A DNA stretch of 64,000 nucleotides from Myxococcales bacterium (GTDB taxonomy: Bacteria > Myxococcota_A > Polyangia > Haliangiales > Haliangiaceae): NCBI GenBank assembly GCA_016720595.1, contig JADKKI010000012.1, positions 62,001 to 126,000 on the forward strand, read 5' to 3'. A model generated the notes under the pieces. The model was not told the origin of the DNA and did no database searches. It saw only the letters and a list, made by a program, of their open reading frames with translations. Position 1 is the stretch's first letter. Every line of letters starts with the position of its first letter. Both the position numbers and the translations under genes were made by a program. Shown in pieces: positions 40,042 to 49,137 of the stretch.

Positions 40042-40704
40042 TCAGAACGGGTTGTGACGCCGCCAGAGACGGTAGATCCCGCCGGTGCCCGTTGAAGGGG
40101 CCCGGCAGTCGTAGTAGTCGATCGTGGCCTCCGCCCGGCAGCGCTGGTGGGCGGACTCGACGGTGCTGTTGCAGGCCTGGAGTGCCGCGGCGGTCGAGGC
40201 CACGCATTGCCGGCGACCCTCGATCACGCAGACGTGGTATTCGCTCGTGGTGCCGCAGCGCTGATAGACGCCCTGGATGCAGGAGTCCAGCCTGCCTTGA
40301 TACAAGCTATCGCACGCCAGGTTGCCGGCCCGTTTGGCGGCGTCGCACAGCGCGAGCGCACGCTCCCAGTCCGCCTTGCACTGCTGCGGAGTGGATGATC
40401 CAGCGGGCGGAACCCGCGCGAGGACCGCGGAGCCCGCGCCACCGCCACCGCCACCGACGACGATCGGATCGGACGGCACGTCCTGGGGCGCGACGATCTC
40501 GCCCTCGTCACACGGACCGCAGACGTCGACGGTGCCGTCGTCGTTGACGCGCTCGTCCGCCGGATCGCAGCCGCCACAGGTGGCGCCAGACCCGACCTGA
40601 TCGTGATCGCCCTGATCGGGGAGATCCTCGTCGGTGGCACACGCCGTGACGCCGAGCAGTGCGGAGATCGTGAGCAAGCTGGAGAGGACGAGCTTCGGTC
40701 GCAT
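40042..40704 (-). CDS. Cys-rich lipoprotein 2 (NPF-ended)
   Basis: ATG 40704 gives 220 residues, lipobox GVTAC. The mature start ATDEDLPDQGDHDQVGSG is followed by CGGC-x14-CGPC, two CxxC knuckles resembling a zinc ribbon. A Gly-rich linker leads to a helical C-terminal domain of about 115 residues with ten or so cysteines, ending with YRLWRRHNPF. It is clearly a paralog of the gene upstream (shared GDHDQVGSGxTCGGCDP, IQGVYQRCGTTSxYHxC, RLWxxxNPF). Both are co-directional with the protease. The role of the CxxC region (metal, redox) cannot be told from sequence. Disulfides in the C-terminal domain are likely because it is exported. Confidence 0.82.
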   Translation of the reverse strand: MRPKLVLSSLLTISALLGVTACATDEDLPDQGDHDQVGSGATCGGCDPADERVNDDGTVDVCGPCDEGEIVAPQDVPSDPIVVGGGGGGAGSAVLARVPPAGSSTPQQCKADWERALALCDAAKRAGNLACDSLYQGRLDSCIQGVYQRCGTTSEYHVCVIEGRRQCVASTAAALQACNSTVESAHQRCRAEATIDYYDCRAPSTGTGGIYRLWRRHNPF

Positions 40705-40830
40705 GGTGCACCTCGTTGAGATTGGGAGATTGGGAAATCGAGCCGTTGTTCGACGCGCCGATGCCGCCGGTCGAGCCCTCCGCGAGAGGAGCTCCACCGG
40801 CGGCGGACCGCGTACGTCGTGTGGGTCAGG

Positions 40831-41532
40831 TCAGAACGGGTTGATGTGCTGCCAGAGTCGAAGGAACGCGCTCGGGCGGTTGTTCGCGTGCAGCATGCAG
40901 TCCCGGTAGTCGATCCCGACCGCGCCGCGGCAGCGGCCGTAGTTGGCCTCGACGTCGCGGTTGCACGCCTGGAGGATCGGCAGGTTGGTCGCGGTGCACG
41001 ACCGCTGACCCGCGATCACGCAGTAGTGGTAGGGGCTCGTCGTGCCGCAGCGCTGGTAGACACCCTGCATGCACGAGGCGTTGTTGTTCGCGTAGTCCGT
41101 ATCGCACTGCCGGTTCCCGGTGATCTTCTCGCGGTCACACTCGCCGAGGGCCTTGTCTCGCTCCTCGCGACACTGGAGCTGGGTCTTGTTCCCGTCAGGA
41201 GCGAGCCGCGCGACGACCACGCCTCCAGAGCCATCGCCACCGCCGACCACCACGGTGCCGGCATCGGGCAACCCGCCACTGCCGGTACCGCTGCCATCGT
41301 CCGGGTAGGGCGACGTGATGCCCGTGCCGTCGCAGGGCGCGCACACGTTGATCGTGCCGTCGTCATTCACGCCTTCCATGCTCGGATCGCAGCCTCCGCA
41401 GGTCTCGCCCGAACCGACCTGGTCGTGATCGCCCTTGTCTGGACCGTCGCTCTCGTCGGTGGCGCAGGCGGTGATGCCGAACAGGGCGGCGGCGACGGTG
41501 AACAGAGTGCTGATGGCGATCTTCTTCTTCAT
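40831..41532 (-). CDS. Cys-rich lipoprotein 1 (NPF-ended paralog)
   Basis: ATG 41532 gives 233 residues with signal MKKKIAISTLFTVAAALFG and lipobox GITAC. The mature start ATDESDGPDKGDHDQVGSGE is followed by TCGGC and VCAPC, then a Gly/Ser/Asp linker and a helical Cys-rich C-terminal domain ending LRLWQHINPF. It is preceded by AGAGGAGA and by a sigma-54-like element at 41564-41579, so it may head a transcript running through the twin gene, the small protein and the protease. The poly-lysine signal and strong ribosome site argue for high expression. No homology is recognised beyond its paralog. Confidence 0.82.
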   Translation of the reverse strand: MKKKIAISTLFTVAAALFGITACATDESDGPDKGDHDQVGSGETCGGCDPSMEGVNDDGTINVCAPCDGTGITSPYPDDGSGTGSGGLPDAGTVVVGGGDGSGGVVVARLAPDGNKTQLQCREERDKALGECDREKITGNRQCDTDYANNNASCMQGVYQRCGTTSPYHYCVIAGQRSCTATNLPILQACNRDVEANYGRCRGAVGIDYRDCMLHANNRPSAFLRLWQHINPF

Positions 41533-41563
41533 CTGGATTCTCCTCTTGGTTGAGAAGACGTGC

Positions 41564-41579
41564 TGCGAAGTGCGTGCCG
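41564..41579 (-). promoter_or_regulatory. Candidate sigma-54 promoter of the Cys-rich lipoprotein operon
   Basis: On the reverse strand CGGCACGCACTTCGCA matches 9 of 11 fixed positions of the -24/-12 consensus, with exact GG-N10-GC spacing. A start near 41553 would leave about 21 bases of leader with AGAGGAGA before the ATG 41532, good geometry. Together with 38687 it gives two such sites in one gene block. Confidence 0.5.
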
Positions 41580-41687
41580 ATCGCCGACACGCGTGGATCC
41601 GCGCTCGACCGCGGATCGTCGCGATTCCCGTGCAGGCGCGCGCCCGCAGTGCAGGCCGTGGCCTGCGGCGACGCTCTTCAACCACCT

Positions 41688-44273
41688 CTAAACGAGGCTG
41701 GCGAGGGCCTGAACGACGGCCGCCGGCACGGTGGCCTCGAGGCACGCGAGCGTGCGACCAAGCAGCTCGTCGGCCCGTGCAGCATCGCCGGCGTACACGG
41801 CCTGACGCGCCAGCGCGATCCAGCACGCAGCGGCCGTGCTTCGTTCCGCGGCGCCCTCGGCGTGGAAGGCGATGCGCGACAGGCGACCGATCGTGTTGCG
41901 ATCAGGGCTCGCGAGCCAGTAGCGGAGCGCGCGCTGATGAACGAGAAGGCGCTCGTCAAGGATGTGGTCGTAGATCGCCTCCTGGATCCCCGCGTCCTCG
42001 AACTCGTACCAGGCGTTGCGCTCGACGAACACGCCCTCGCGGACGAGCAGCCCGAGCCGAACGTCGACCTCGCGCGCCTCGGTGACGTGGGCCACTTCGT
42101 CGACGCAGAACTTCGGACCGAGGCCGGCACACAGCCGCACGATCGGCGACAGCTCGAGTGGGAGATCTTCGAGAAGCCGGCTCGCGAACCACGAGGGGCC
42201 CGGCGGGGCGAGCAGCGTGTCGAGCTCGTCGACCGCGACGTACCAGTCGGAGCCGCCGAGCTGGCGCCGGATCGCGCCGCGGCTCTTGATGTCTCGAGCG
42301 AGGCCGATGAGCAGCCGCGGATTGCCGGTGCCTCGGATCACGAGGCGCTCGACCAGCGCGTCGGGGATCAACCGCGCGGGACGGAGCATCTCGCGCAGCA
42401 GCGCATCGGCATCGGCATACGACAGCGGGGGCAGCTCGACGGAGATCCGGCCCTGCGCGAAGTCCATGACCTCGAAGGCAGGCTCGGGGCTCGCGATGAT
42501 CCGGACCAGCGGGACGGGCGCATCGATCAGCAGCTGCCGCACCGACGGCGAGAACCATTGCAGGTCATCGATCGCCAGGATCGCGTTGCGCGCCGCGGCG
42601 TTGCCGAGAGCTTCGACCACGTCGTGCCCACCGCCGAGCGCGGCGGCGAGCCGCTCGTCATCGGCACGATCGCCCGGGAACCGACGGCGGCCGGAGACGC
42701 GGATCACCTCGCGCCCGGCCGCTTGCAGCCGCTCCGCGACGGCGCGCAGGACGCGGGTCTTGCCAGCGCCCGCGAGCCCACTCACGCCGATCAACATCGA
42801 GGACGCCTCGTCCGCTGCCTGGGTCAGGCTGCGGACCAGGTTCTCGCGTCCGATCAAGGGTGGGTCGACCTTGGCGTCAGTGGCATCCGTCCGATCGCGC
42901 TGGCTCTCGCGGAAGAACCCGGGGACGTCACTCGCGGGGGTCGCGCCGCCCGGTAGCGTCTCGGCGGCGGCCGCGCTGAGGACGATGCCGGTGAAGGGCA
43001 CCGCAGGGATCCAGCGCTCGGGCTGCTCGATGTCTGGCCCGTAGACCGTGGGCTTGCCCTGCGCCGAGCGCCGGACCAGCGCGGTGGTCAGGTGCAGTGC
43101 CACCCGCCGGCGCTCGCCGATGATCGATCGGCACACGCCGAGCGCGACGGACAGCGGCGCATCGTGATGCTGCGAGCTGAACGCCACCAGGATGCCGTCC
43201 CCTCGCTGGCGCACCACGATCCCGTGGACCTCGGTCACCGCGCGCGTCACGCTCACGGGATCGCCACGCTCGATCCAGGCGAGCGCGACCGGACCGGTGG
43301 TCCCGAGCGGCTTGCTCTCCTGCTTCTTCTCGGGCACCGCCACCACGCCTCGGAGCGTGCCGAGGGAGCTCAAGGCGTCAGACAGGAGACCGCGCAGCTC
43401 GTCCGCGGTCTGCGGCCGGCCCTCCGGCTGCTTGGCGAGGCACGCCGTGACGATCTCGTCGAGCGGCTGCGGGATCGCGCGGGTCTCGCACACCGAGGGC
43501 GGCTTGCAGACCAGGTGGTGGTACTCGATCGCGCGGCGCTCGCCGATGAACGGCGGCCGCCCCGCCAGCATCTCGAAGGCGATCACGCCGAGCGAATACA
43601 GATCCGCGCGGTGATCGATCGCCGAGCCCATGCGGATCTGCTCGGGAGCGAGGTAGTGCGGCGTGCCCACGACGCCGCCGACCTGGGTCAGCGACGGTGC
43701 ACCTGCACGTCGCGACTTGACGAGGCCGAAGTCGAGGAGGCGGATCCCCTTGCCGCCGATCATGATGTTCTCGGGTTTGAGATCGCGATGCACGTAGCCC
43801 GCGGCGTGCAGTGCATGGAGAGCGCCCGCGATCCGCGTGAGGATCGCGACGATCTCGCCGAGGCCGCCGCGCTCGCCGATCCGCGACATCCACGAGGCGA
43901 GCGTCTCCCCCGGGACGTGCTCCATGATCAGGTAGGGCCAGTCCGCGACGAGGCCGTGCTCGATGTAGGCCGGGGTCGCGGGTGCGCCGACGGCGCGCAG
44001 CACATCCGCCTCCAGCGAGAACCGCGCGCGGATCTCCATCTCCCGCCAGCGGCCGAACTTCATCACCGCCGGTGGCGCGGTGCCACGCGTCACCTGATAG
44101 ACGAGCGCGCTGCCACCGCTCGCCAGCTGCGGCCCGAGCGTCCATCCCGGAGGAGCGAGCACGCGCGGCGGCTCCTGATACTCGGTGACGTCCGCGACGG
44201 CCGTGGGCTTGCCATGATCGGGGCACTCGCCGCTCGGTGGGAGCCTGCGCTGACATCGCGCACACCGCGTCAT
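41688..44273 (-). CDS. Ser/Thr kinase fused to a cyclase-like domain and an AAA/STAND-type ATPase
   Basis: ATG 44273 gives 861 residues. A short CxxC...CxxH zinc motif (about 3-20) precedes the kinase domain (about 40-300; LASGGSALVYQV, HRDLKPENI, LDFGLVK, YLAPEQ). Residues about 330-480 resemble class III nucleotide cyclases (VVRQRGDGILVAFSS, metal residues not intact). A P-loop ATPase follows: GVSGLAGAGKT near 525 and ILAIDDLQW Walker B near 590, with a helical region to the end. This kinase-cyclase-ATPase order resembles large signalling ATPases of the AAA_16 type common in myxobacteria. It is upstream of the Cys-rich lipoproteins on the same strand but 155 bp away. Regulatory role inferred. 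Confidence 0.88.
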   Translation of the reverse strand: MTRCARCQRRLPPSGECPDHGKPTAVADVTEYQEPPRVLAPPGWTLGPQLASGGSALVYQVTRGTAPPAVMKFGRWREMEIRARFSLEADVLRAVGAPATPAYIEHGLVADWPYLIMEHVPGETLASWMSRIGERGGLGEIVAILTRIAGALHALHAAGYVHRDLKPENIMIGGKGIRLLDFGLVKSRRAGAPSLTQVGGVVGTPHYLAPEQIRMGSAIDHRADLYSLGVIAFEMLAGRPPFIGERRAIEYHHLVCKPPSVCETRAIPQPLDEIVTACLAKQPEGRPQTADELRGLLSDALSSLGTLRGVVAVPEKKQESKPLGTTGPVALAWIERGDPVSVTRAVTEVHGIVVRQRGDGILVAFSSQHHDAPLSVALGVCRSIIGERRRVALHLTTALVRRSAQGKPTVYGPDIEQPERWIPAVPFTGIVLSAAAAETLPGGATPASDVPGFFRESQRDRTDATDAKVDPPLIGRENLVRSLTQAADEASSMLIGVSGLAGAGKTRVLRAVAERLQAAGREVIRVSGRRRFPGDRADDERLAAALGGGHDVVEALGNAAARNAILAIDDLQWFSPSVRQLLIDAPVPLVRIIASPEPAFEVMDFAQGRISVELPPLSYADADALLREMLRPARLIPDALVERLVIRGTGNPRLLIGLARDIKSRGAIRRQLGGSDWYVAVDELDTLLAPPGPSWFASRLLEDLPLELSPIVRLCAGLGPKFCVDEVAHVTEAREVDVRLGLLVREGVFVERNAWYEFEDAGIQEAIYDHILDERLLVHQRALRYWLASPDRNTIGRLSRIAFHAEGAAERSTAAACWIALARQAVYAGDAARADELLGRTLACLEATVPAAVVQALASLV

Positions 44274-44332
44274 CGATCCAGCCTGCACCAAGGCGCGGAT
44301 TCGCGCCAGACGATCGGGTAACCTGAGTGCTG

Positions 44333-45673
44333 ATGAGCGAGGGGAAGACTCCCGATCCGACGAAGGTGATCTCGCAGGCACGCGAGCTCCGGTTCCCGCG
44401 CTACCGCCTCGTGGTCACCGAGGGCCCGGATGCGGGGAGCGTGCTCGAAGGCTCCAGCGAGGAGCTCGCGATCGGGACGGCTGACGCGAACGATCTCGTC
44501 CTCAAGGACACCGCCGTCTCGCGCCACCACATCGCGATCGCGCCCACCGCGCGTGGCCACCTGCTCCGGGATCTCGGCAGCACCAACGGCACGATGATCA
44601 ACGGGGTGGCCGTCGAGCGGGCGTACCTCTCGCCGAATGCGGTGATCTCGCTCGGCGCCACGCGCCTCAAGTTCGAGGCGGTGGTGGGCGATGCCCGCGC
44701 GGCGCTCTCGAAGGAGGCCCGCTGGGGGCGAGCGCTCGGCACCAGCGATGCGATGCGGCGGATCTTCGCGGTGCTGCCCAAGCTCGCCGATTCCGATGCG
44801 ACGATCTTGCTCGAGGGCGAGACCGGTACCGGCAAGGGCCTGCTCGCGTCGGCGATCCACGAGGCCAGCCCGCGCGCACAGGGCCCGTTCATCGTGATCG
44901 ACTGCGGCTCGATCCCGCCGAACCTGATCGAGAGCGAGCTGTTCGGGCACGAGAAGGGCTCGTTCACCGGCGCCACGGGTGCGCGAATCGGTGCGTTCGA
45001 GGCCGGCAAGGGCGGCACGGTGTTCCTCGACGAGATCGGCGAGCTCCCGCTCGACATGCAGCCCAAGCTGCTGCGCGCGCTCGAGGAGAAGCTGGTCAAG
45101 CGGATCGGCGGCAACGAGCAGATCAAGCTCGATATCCGCGTGATCGCGGCGACCAACCGGGACCTGCGCTCGGAGATCAACCGCGGCCGGTTCCGCTCGG
45201 ATGTCTACTATCGGCTCAACACGTTCCGCCTCCGCGTCCCGCCGCTGCGTGAACGGCGCGATGACATCGCCCTCCTGACGGCCCACTTCTACGGGCAGCT
45301 CGCACGCGGTGGTGGTGAGCCTCCCGCCGAGCTGATCAGCGACTTCGCGCGGCACGACTGGCCCGGCAACGTGCGCGAGCTGCGTGCCGCCGTGGAGCGC
45401 ACCGTGCTGCTCGGGGATCCCACCGTGTGGCGCGAGATCACCGAGGATTCACCCGCCACTCCCGCACCGGTCGCGAGCGCTCGCTTCGAGGAAGGGATGT
45501 CGTTCCGCGCCGCGAAAGAGCGGGCGGTGGGCGAGTGGGAGCGCGAGTACGTGCGGTCGTTGATCGATCACCACGGTGGCAACCTGTCGAAGGCCGCGCG
45601 TGCGGTACGGATGGATCGGAATCACCTGCGCGAGCTGCTCGTCCGCCATCGGATCCGCGCCGACGACACCTGA
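44333..45673 (+). CDS. FHA-domain sigma-54 activator
   Basis: ATG 44333 gives 446 residues. The FHA domain (about 24-118) has SRHH and LGSTNGTMING for phosphothreonine. The AAA+ domain has GETGTGKG, an intact GSFTGA, GGTVFLDEIGELP and WPGNVREL, and the HTH is NLSKAARAVRMDRNHLRELLVRH. No receiver, so activity probably follows phospho-signals from a Ser/Thr kinase rather than a histidine kinase. The next gene, a Ser/Thr kinase on the same strand 29 bp later, is the obvious partner. A GTG at 44327 is in frame, but the ATG is preferred. It is divergent from the large kinase-ATPase (59 bp between starts). Confidence 0.93.
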   Translation: MSEGKTPDPTKVISQARELRFPRYRLVVTEGPDAGSVLEGSSEELAIGTADANDLVLKDTAVSRHHIAIAPTARGHLLRDLGSTNGTMINGVAVERAYLSPNAVISLGATRLKFEAVVGDARAALSKEARWGRALGTSDAMRRIFAVLPKLADSDATILLEGETGTGKGLLASAIHEASPRAQGPFIVIDCGSIPPNLIESELFGHEKGSFTGATGARIGAFEAGKGGTVFLDEIGELPLDMQPKLLRALEEKLVKRIGGNEQIKLDIRVIAATNRDLRSEINRGRFRSDVYYRLNTFRLRVPPLRERRDDIALLTAHFYGQLARGGGEPPAELISDFARHDWPGNVRELRAAVERTVLLGDPTVWREITEDSPATPAPVASARFEEGMSFRAAKERAVGEWEREYVRSLIDHHGGNLSKAARAVRMDRNHLRELLVRHRIRADDT

Positions 45674-45702
45674 ACCCGGGTCGGGTGTTACGCTGATCGG
45701 GG

Positions 45703-47064
45703 ATGTCGGACGATCGTACGCGTGACATGAACGGCGAGAAGGGCCGTGTGGATCGCAGCGTCCGCGATCTCGGGCTGGGCGATGCGATCGGTGCGTGGAC
45801 GATCCAGGGCACCCTCGGCGGTGGCGGCTTCGGCACGGTGTACGAGGTGCGCAACAGCAAGACCGGCCACGGCGCCGCGCTCAAGCTCCTGCACGCGCAC
45901 TTCGTGACTTCGCCCGAGATGCTGGCGCGCTTCGAGAGGGAGATCGAGGTGCTGCGGCGGCTCTCGCATCCGAACATCGTGAACCTCGTCGAGGCCGGGT
46001 TCAGCGAGGACCAGCGCCCGTTCCTCTGCATGGAGCTCCTCGATGGTGAGGAGCTCAGCAAGATGCTCGAGAGCCGCGGGCCGCTCTCGCCGTGGGATGC
46101 GCTCGCCGTGTTCGAGCCGCTGTGCGAGGCGATCTCCGTGGCGCACGGGATCAACGTGATCCATCGCGACATCAAGGCCTCCAACGTGATCGTGTGCCGG
46201 TCCACCGGACCGGGTCTCGGCCGCGTGGTGCTGCTGGATTTCGGGATCGCGAAGCTCTCCGATGCGCTGTCACCCGAGCTCACCGCCTCTCGCCAGTCGC
46301 TCGGCACGCCGTCGTGCATGGCACCCGAGCAGATCCACGGGCTCCGCGTCGATGCGCGCACCGATGTCTACGCGCTCGGCGGCCTGCTGTTCCACATGCT
46401 CACGGGCCGGCTGCCGTTCCAGGATTCGTCGGCCACGATGACGCAGTACCTCCACCTCCACGCGCGCCGGCCGAGCGTGTCGTCGCTGGCCGCGGTACCA
46501 CGCCGGCTCGACGACGTGATCATGCGCGCGATGGCCATCGAGCCCGGCGAGCGCTACCACGATCCGCGGTCCTTGCTCGCCGCCGCCCGCGCGTGTCTCC
46601 GCGAGTCCACGATGGTCGCCGTGCCTACGGGCGAAGTGCCGTGTGTCGCGATCCTCGTGTCGGCGGGAGATCGCAGCGCGGGCGCTTCCCTCGATGCCGC
46701 GCTCCTCGACGATCTGGAAGGTGTGCTGCCGGCGGCCGAGCGGTTGCTCGTCGCTCACGGCTTTCAGCTCGCCGTCGATCTCGGCTCGAGCGCGCTGTTC
46801 GTGACGCGCGCCGAGACCGTGCCAGATCCCGTCGCGGTGGCCAGCAGCGTGTTCGATCAGCTCGCGAAGCGCCCTCGTCGCGATCCGCGGGTGCGCATCA
46901 GCGTCGGTGTTCATCGCGACGAGGCCACCTACGTCGGCCCGGAGATCCAGCCGTGCGCCCTGCTCCGCCCCGCCACCTGGAACCTCCCCGAGGCGATCGA
47001 GGGCGTGTGGGTCACGGGCAAGATCGACGCGACCGCACCGACCGGCCGCTGCGTCCGCAGCTGA
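45703..47064 (+). CDS. Ser/Thr protein kinase with degenerate cyclase-like C-terminus
   Basis: The 453-residue protein has a kinase domain (about 32-290): glycine loop TLGGGGFGTVYEV, ALKLLHAH, HRDIKASNVIV, LDFGIAKLS and MAPEQ. HRDLKPEN reads HRDIKASN, within the family's range. No membrane helix. Residues about 310-450 resemble a nucleotide cyclase-like fold (VAILVSAGDR, LGSSALFVTR, RISVGVHRDEATYVGP) without catalytic residues I can confirm. The gene follows the FHA activator by 29 bp, so they likely form a phospho-relay unit. The opposite-strand gene ends directly downstream. Confidence 0.9.
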   Translation: MSDDRTRDMNGEKGRVDRSVRDLGLGDAIGAWTIQGTLGGGGFGTVYEVRNSKTGHGAALKLLHAHFVTSPEMLARFEREIEVLRRLSHPNIVNLVEAGFSEDQRPFLCMELLDGEELSKMLESRGPLSPWDALAVFEPLCEAISVAHGINVIHRDIKASNVIVCRSTGPGLGRVVLLDFGIAKLSDALSPELTASRQSLGTPSCMAPEQIHGLRVDARTDVYALGGLLFHMLTGRLPFQDSSATMTQYLHLHARRPSVSSLAAVPRRLDDVIMRAMAIEPGERYHDPRSLLAAARACLRESTMVAVPTGEVPCVAILVSAGDRSAGASLDAALLDDLEGVLPAAERLLVAHGFQLAVDLGSSALFVTRAETVPDPVAVASSVFDQLAKRPRRDPRVRISVGVHRDEATYVGPEIQPCALLRPATWNLPEAIEGVWVTGKIDATAPTGRCVRS

Positions 47065-47406
47065 TCAGGTTGGCGTGAAGGTCACGGCGTTCGACGTGTG
47101 ACCGCCGGCGAGCACGCGTACCTGCACGGGTGTGGTCAGCCCCTGGGGCACCTCGACCATGATCACCGTCTCGGTCCACATCGTGGCGGTCGCGGGGGTG
47201 GTGTCGAACTGCACCGACCCAGGAGGCGTGCACGGTACGTCCTCGCGGATCTCGGGCAGCTGACAGAAGTGGTCTCCTGCGATCGTGACGATCGCGCCGG
47301 GCGGTGCGTGGTCCGGCGTGACGCTCGAGACCAGCGGAGCCGGGACGTCGTCGCCCGCGGTGCAGGCACCCAGCAGCACGCATATCGCGAGCTCAGATGC
47401 ACGCAT
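47065..47406 (-). CDS. IPT/TIG-domain lipoprotein (113 aa)
   Basis: ATG 47406 gives 113 residues with a lipoprotein signal (LAICVLLGAC). The mature part is one IPT/TIG immunoglobulin-like fold: PLVSSVTPDHAPPGAIVTIAGDHF, then WTETVIMVEVPQ and TTPVQVRVLAGGHTSNAVTFT. Such domains serve as binding or spacer modules outside the cell. The start overlaps the 3' end of the fur-family gene by 14 bases on the same strand, so translation may be coupled. Unusually short as a standalone TIG protein. Target unknown. Confidence 0.8.
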   Translation of the reverse strand: MRASELAICVLLGACTAGDDVPAPLVSSVTPDHAPPGAIVTIAGDHFCQLPEIREDVPCTPPGSVQFDTTPATATMWTETVIMVEVPQGLTTPVQVRVLAGGHTSNAVTFTPT

Positions 47407-47812
47407 CGCAGAGCCCCCGGACGTGGACCTCCACCTGACGCTGGCGCACGGCGCGCGGCGCCTTGGCGCGACGCACCGCGAGCTCGATCTCGGGCAGGCA
47501 CTCCACCGTGCCGCACTCGGTGCAGACGAAGTGCGGGTGCGCTCCATCGTGCTCGGCGGTCACCGCCTCGAAGCGCCACACGTGATCGCCCACGTCGGTG
47601 CGACGAGCGAGCCCACACTCCGAGAGATCGGTGAGGTTGCGATAGATCGTCGCGCGATCCCACGGCTGCGCGGCCAGCCGATCGGCGACCTCGCCATGAG
47701 AGACCGGGGAGTCCCCGGCGCGCAGGAGCTCGAGCACGGCGAGACGTGAGGGCGTGGCACGCAGGCCGCGCGTCCGTAGCGCGGTGCGGAGCTCCTCGAC
47801 GTTCTTCGCCAT
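47393..47812 (-). CDS. Fur-family metal-dependent transcriptional regulator
   Basis: ATG 47812 gives 139 residues. The winged-helix part has LRTRGLRATPSRLAVLELL and DRATIYRNLTDLSECGL. The regulatory part has EHDGAHPHFVCTECGTVECLPE and a C-terminal CDACI; the two CxxC pairs form the structural zinc site seen in Fur, Zur and PerR. The His-rich EHDGAHPHF loop supplies regulatory metal ligands. Whether it senses iron, zinc or peroxide is not clear. The open frame upstream is shadow. It is divergent from the beta-lactamase-like gene (29 bp between starts) and overlaps the TIG lipoprotein by 14 bases, which may be part of its regulon. Confidence 0.93.
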   Translation of the reverse strand: MAKNVEELRTALRTRGLRATPSRLAVLELLRAGDSPVSHGEVADRLAAQPWDRATIYRNLTDLSECGLARRTDVGDHVWRFEAVTAEHDGAHPHFVCTECGTVECLPEIELAVRRAKAPRAVRQRQVEVHVRGLCDACI

Positions 47813-47841
47813 GACGATCCACTCTACGCCACGGTCCGTCG

Positions 47842-49137
47842 ATGCGCAGTGATATCGTGAGGTCGATGTCGCTACGCAGTCGGATCGAGACCCTCGTCCG
47901 CGTGGCACCGGCAGATGAGGTCGCGGAGCGGGCTGCCGAGGTCGATCCGCGCGAGGTTGGCCTCGATCGGAAGACCACCGAGGCGATCTGGCAGGCCTGT
48001 GCCGCGACCTACCGGACCGGGCTGTATCCGGCGCTCGCGCTGTGCGTGCGGCGTCGCGGCAAGGTGATCCTCGATCGTTCACTCGGCCATGTGCGCGGGA
48101 ATGCACCGCACGATCCGCCGGATGCGCACCGCGTGCGGGCCACGCCGCGGTCCCTGTTCAACCTGTTCTCGGCGTCGAAGATGGTCACCGCGATGCTGGT
48201 GCACCTGTGCGACCAGCGCGGGTTGCTCCACCTCGATGATCCGGTGATGCGGTACCTGCCGGAGTTCGGCGCACACGGCAAGGACCGGATCACGCTCCGC
48301 CACGTGCTCACGCACCGCGCCGGTATCCCGAACATCCCGCGCGAGTTCGCAGACGTCGGGCTGCTCGAGAGGCCGGCCGAGATCCTCGCGCTGCTCTCGA
48401 GCCAGAAGCCACGCTGGCGCGCCGGGCGGCGGCTCGCGTACCACGCGCTCACCGGCGGGTTCATCCTCGGGGCGATCGTCGAGAAGGTCACCGGGCGTTC
48501 GCTGCGCGAGTTCATGCGGGACGAGGTCCTCGCACCGCTCGGCTTCGACGCCTTCAACTTCGGCGTCCCCGCGGCGCGGCTGCCGGAGGTGGCGGTCAAC
48601 GCGTTCACCGGCCCCCCGGTGCTCCCGCCGCTCTCGGGGTTGTTGCGCCGCGCTCTCTCGGTCGATTTCGTCGAGGCCGTGCGCGTCTCGAACGATCCGC
48701 GGTTCCTCACCAGCGTGGTGCCGGCCGGCAACATCATCTCGACGGCGAACGAGGCGTCGCGCTTCATGCAGCTTCTCCTCGATGGCGGCACGCTCGATGG
48801 CGTCCGCGTGTTCGAGACGGCGACGATCCTCCGGGCGGTCGCCGAGCAGACGTACTTCGAGATCGATCTCACGCTCGGCGCGCCGATCCGCTACAGCATG
48901 GGGTTCATGCTCGGCGGGCGCCTGGCGAGCCTCTATGGCCTGCGCACCCAGCGCGCGTTCGGCCACGTCGGCTTCACCAACGTGTTCGTCTATGCCGACC
49001 CGAGCCGGGACATCGCGGTCTCGCTGATGACCACGGGCAAGGTCGCGCTGTCACCCGGGCTCGCGCGGACGCTGATGATCATGCAGACGATCGCGCACCG
49101 GATCCCGCGCGATGGCACCGGCCCACTACGCCGCTAG
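47842..49137 (+). CDS. Beta-lactamase-family serine hydrolase (class C/EstB type)
   Basis: The 431-residue protein has a beta-lactamase fold with SxxK in LFSASKMVTAM (Ser about 111), a Tyr motif in LAYHALTGGFILGAI (Y-x-x rather than YxN), and the third motif as FGHVGFTN instead of KTG. These deviations fit esterases and peptidases of this family rather than a drug-resistance enzyme. No signal peptide, so cytoplasmic unless the start differs. ATG 47842 or 47866 are both possible. Its last bases overlap the convergent dioxygenase gene by 12 bases. Function: hydrolysis of an ester or amide, substrate unknown. Confidence 0.85.
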   Translation: MRSDIVRSMSLRSRIETLVRVAPADEVAERAAEVDPREVGLDRKTTEAIWQACAATYRTGLYPALALCVRRRGKVILDRSLGHVRGNAPHDPPDAHRVRATPRSLFNLFSASKMVTAMLVHLCDQRGLLHLDDPVMRYLPEFGAHGKDRITLRHVLTHRAGIPNIPREFADVGLLERPAEILALLSSQKPRWRAGRRLAYHALTGGFILGAIVEKVTGRSLREFMRDEVLAPLGFDAFNFGVPAARLPEVAVNAFTGPPVLPPLSGLLRRALSVDFVEAVRVSNDPRFLTSVVPAGNIISTANEASRFMQLLLDGGTLDGVRVFETATILRAVAEQTYFEIDLTLGAPIRYSMGFMLGGRLASLYGLRTQRAFGHVGFTNVFVYADPSRDIAVSLMTTGKVALSPGLARTLMIMQTIAHRIPRDGTGPLRR

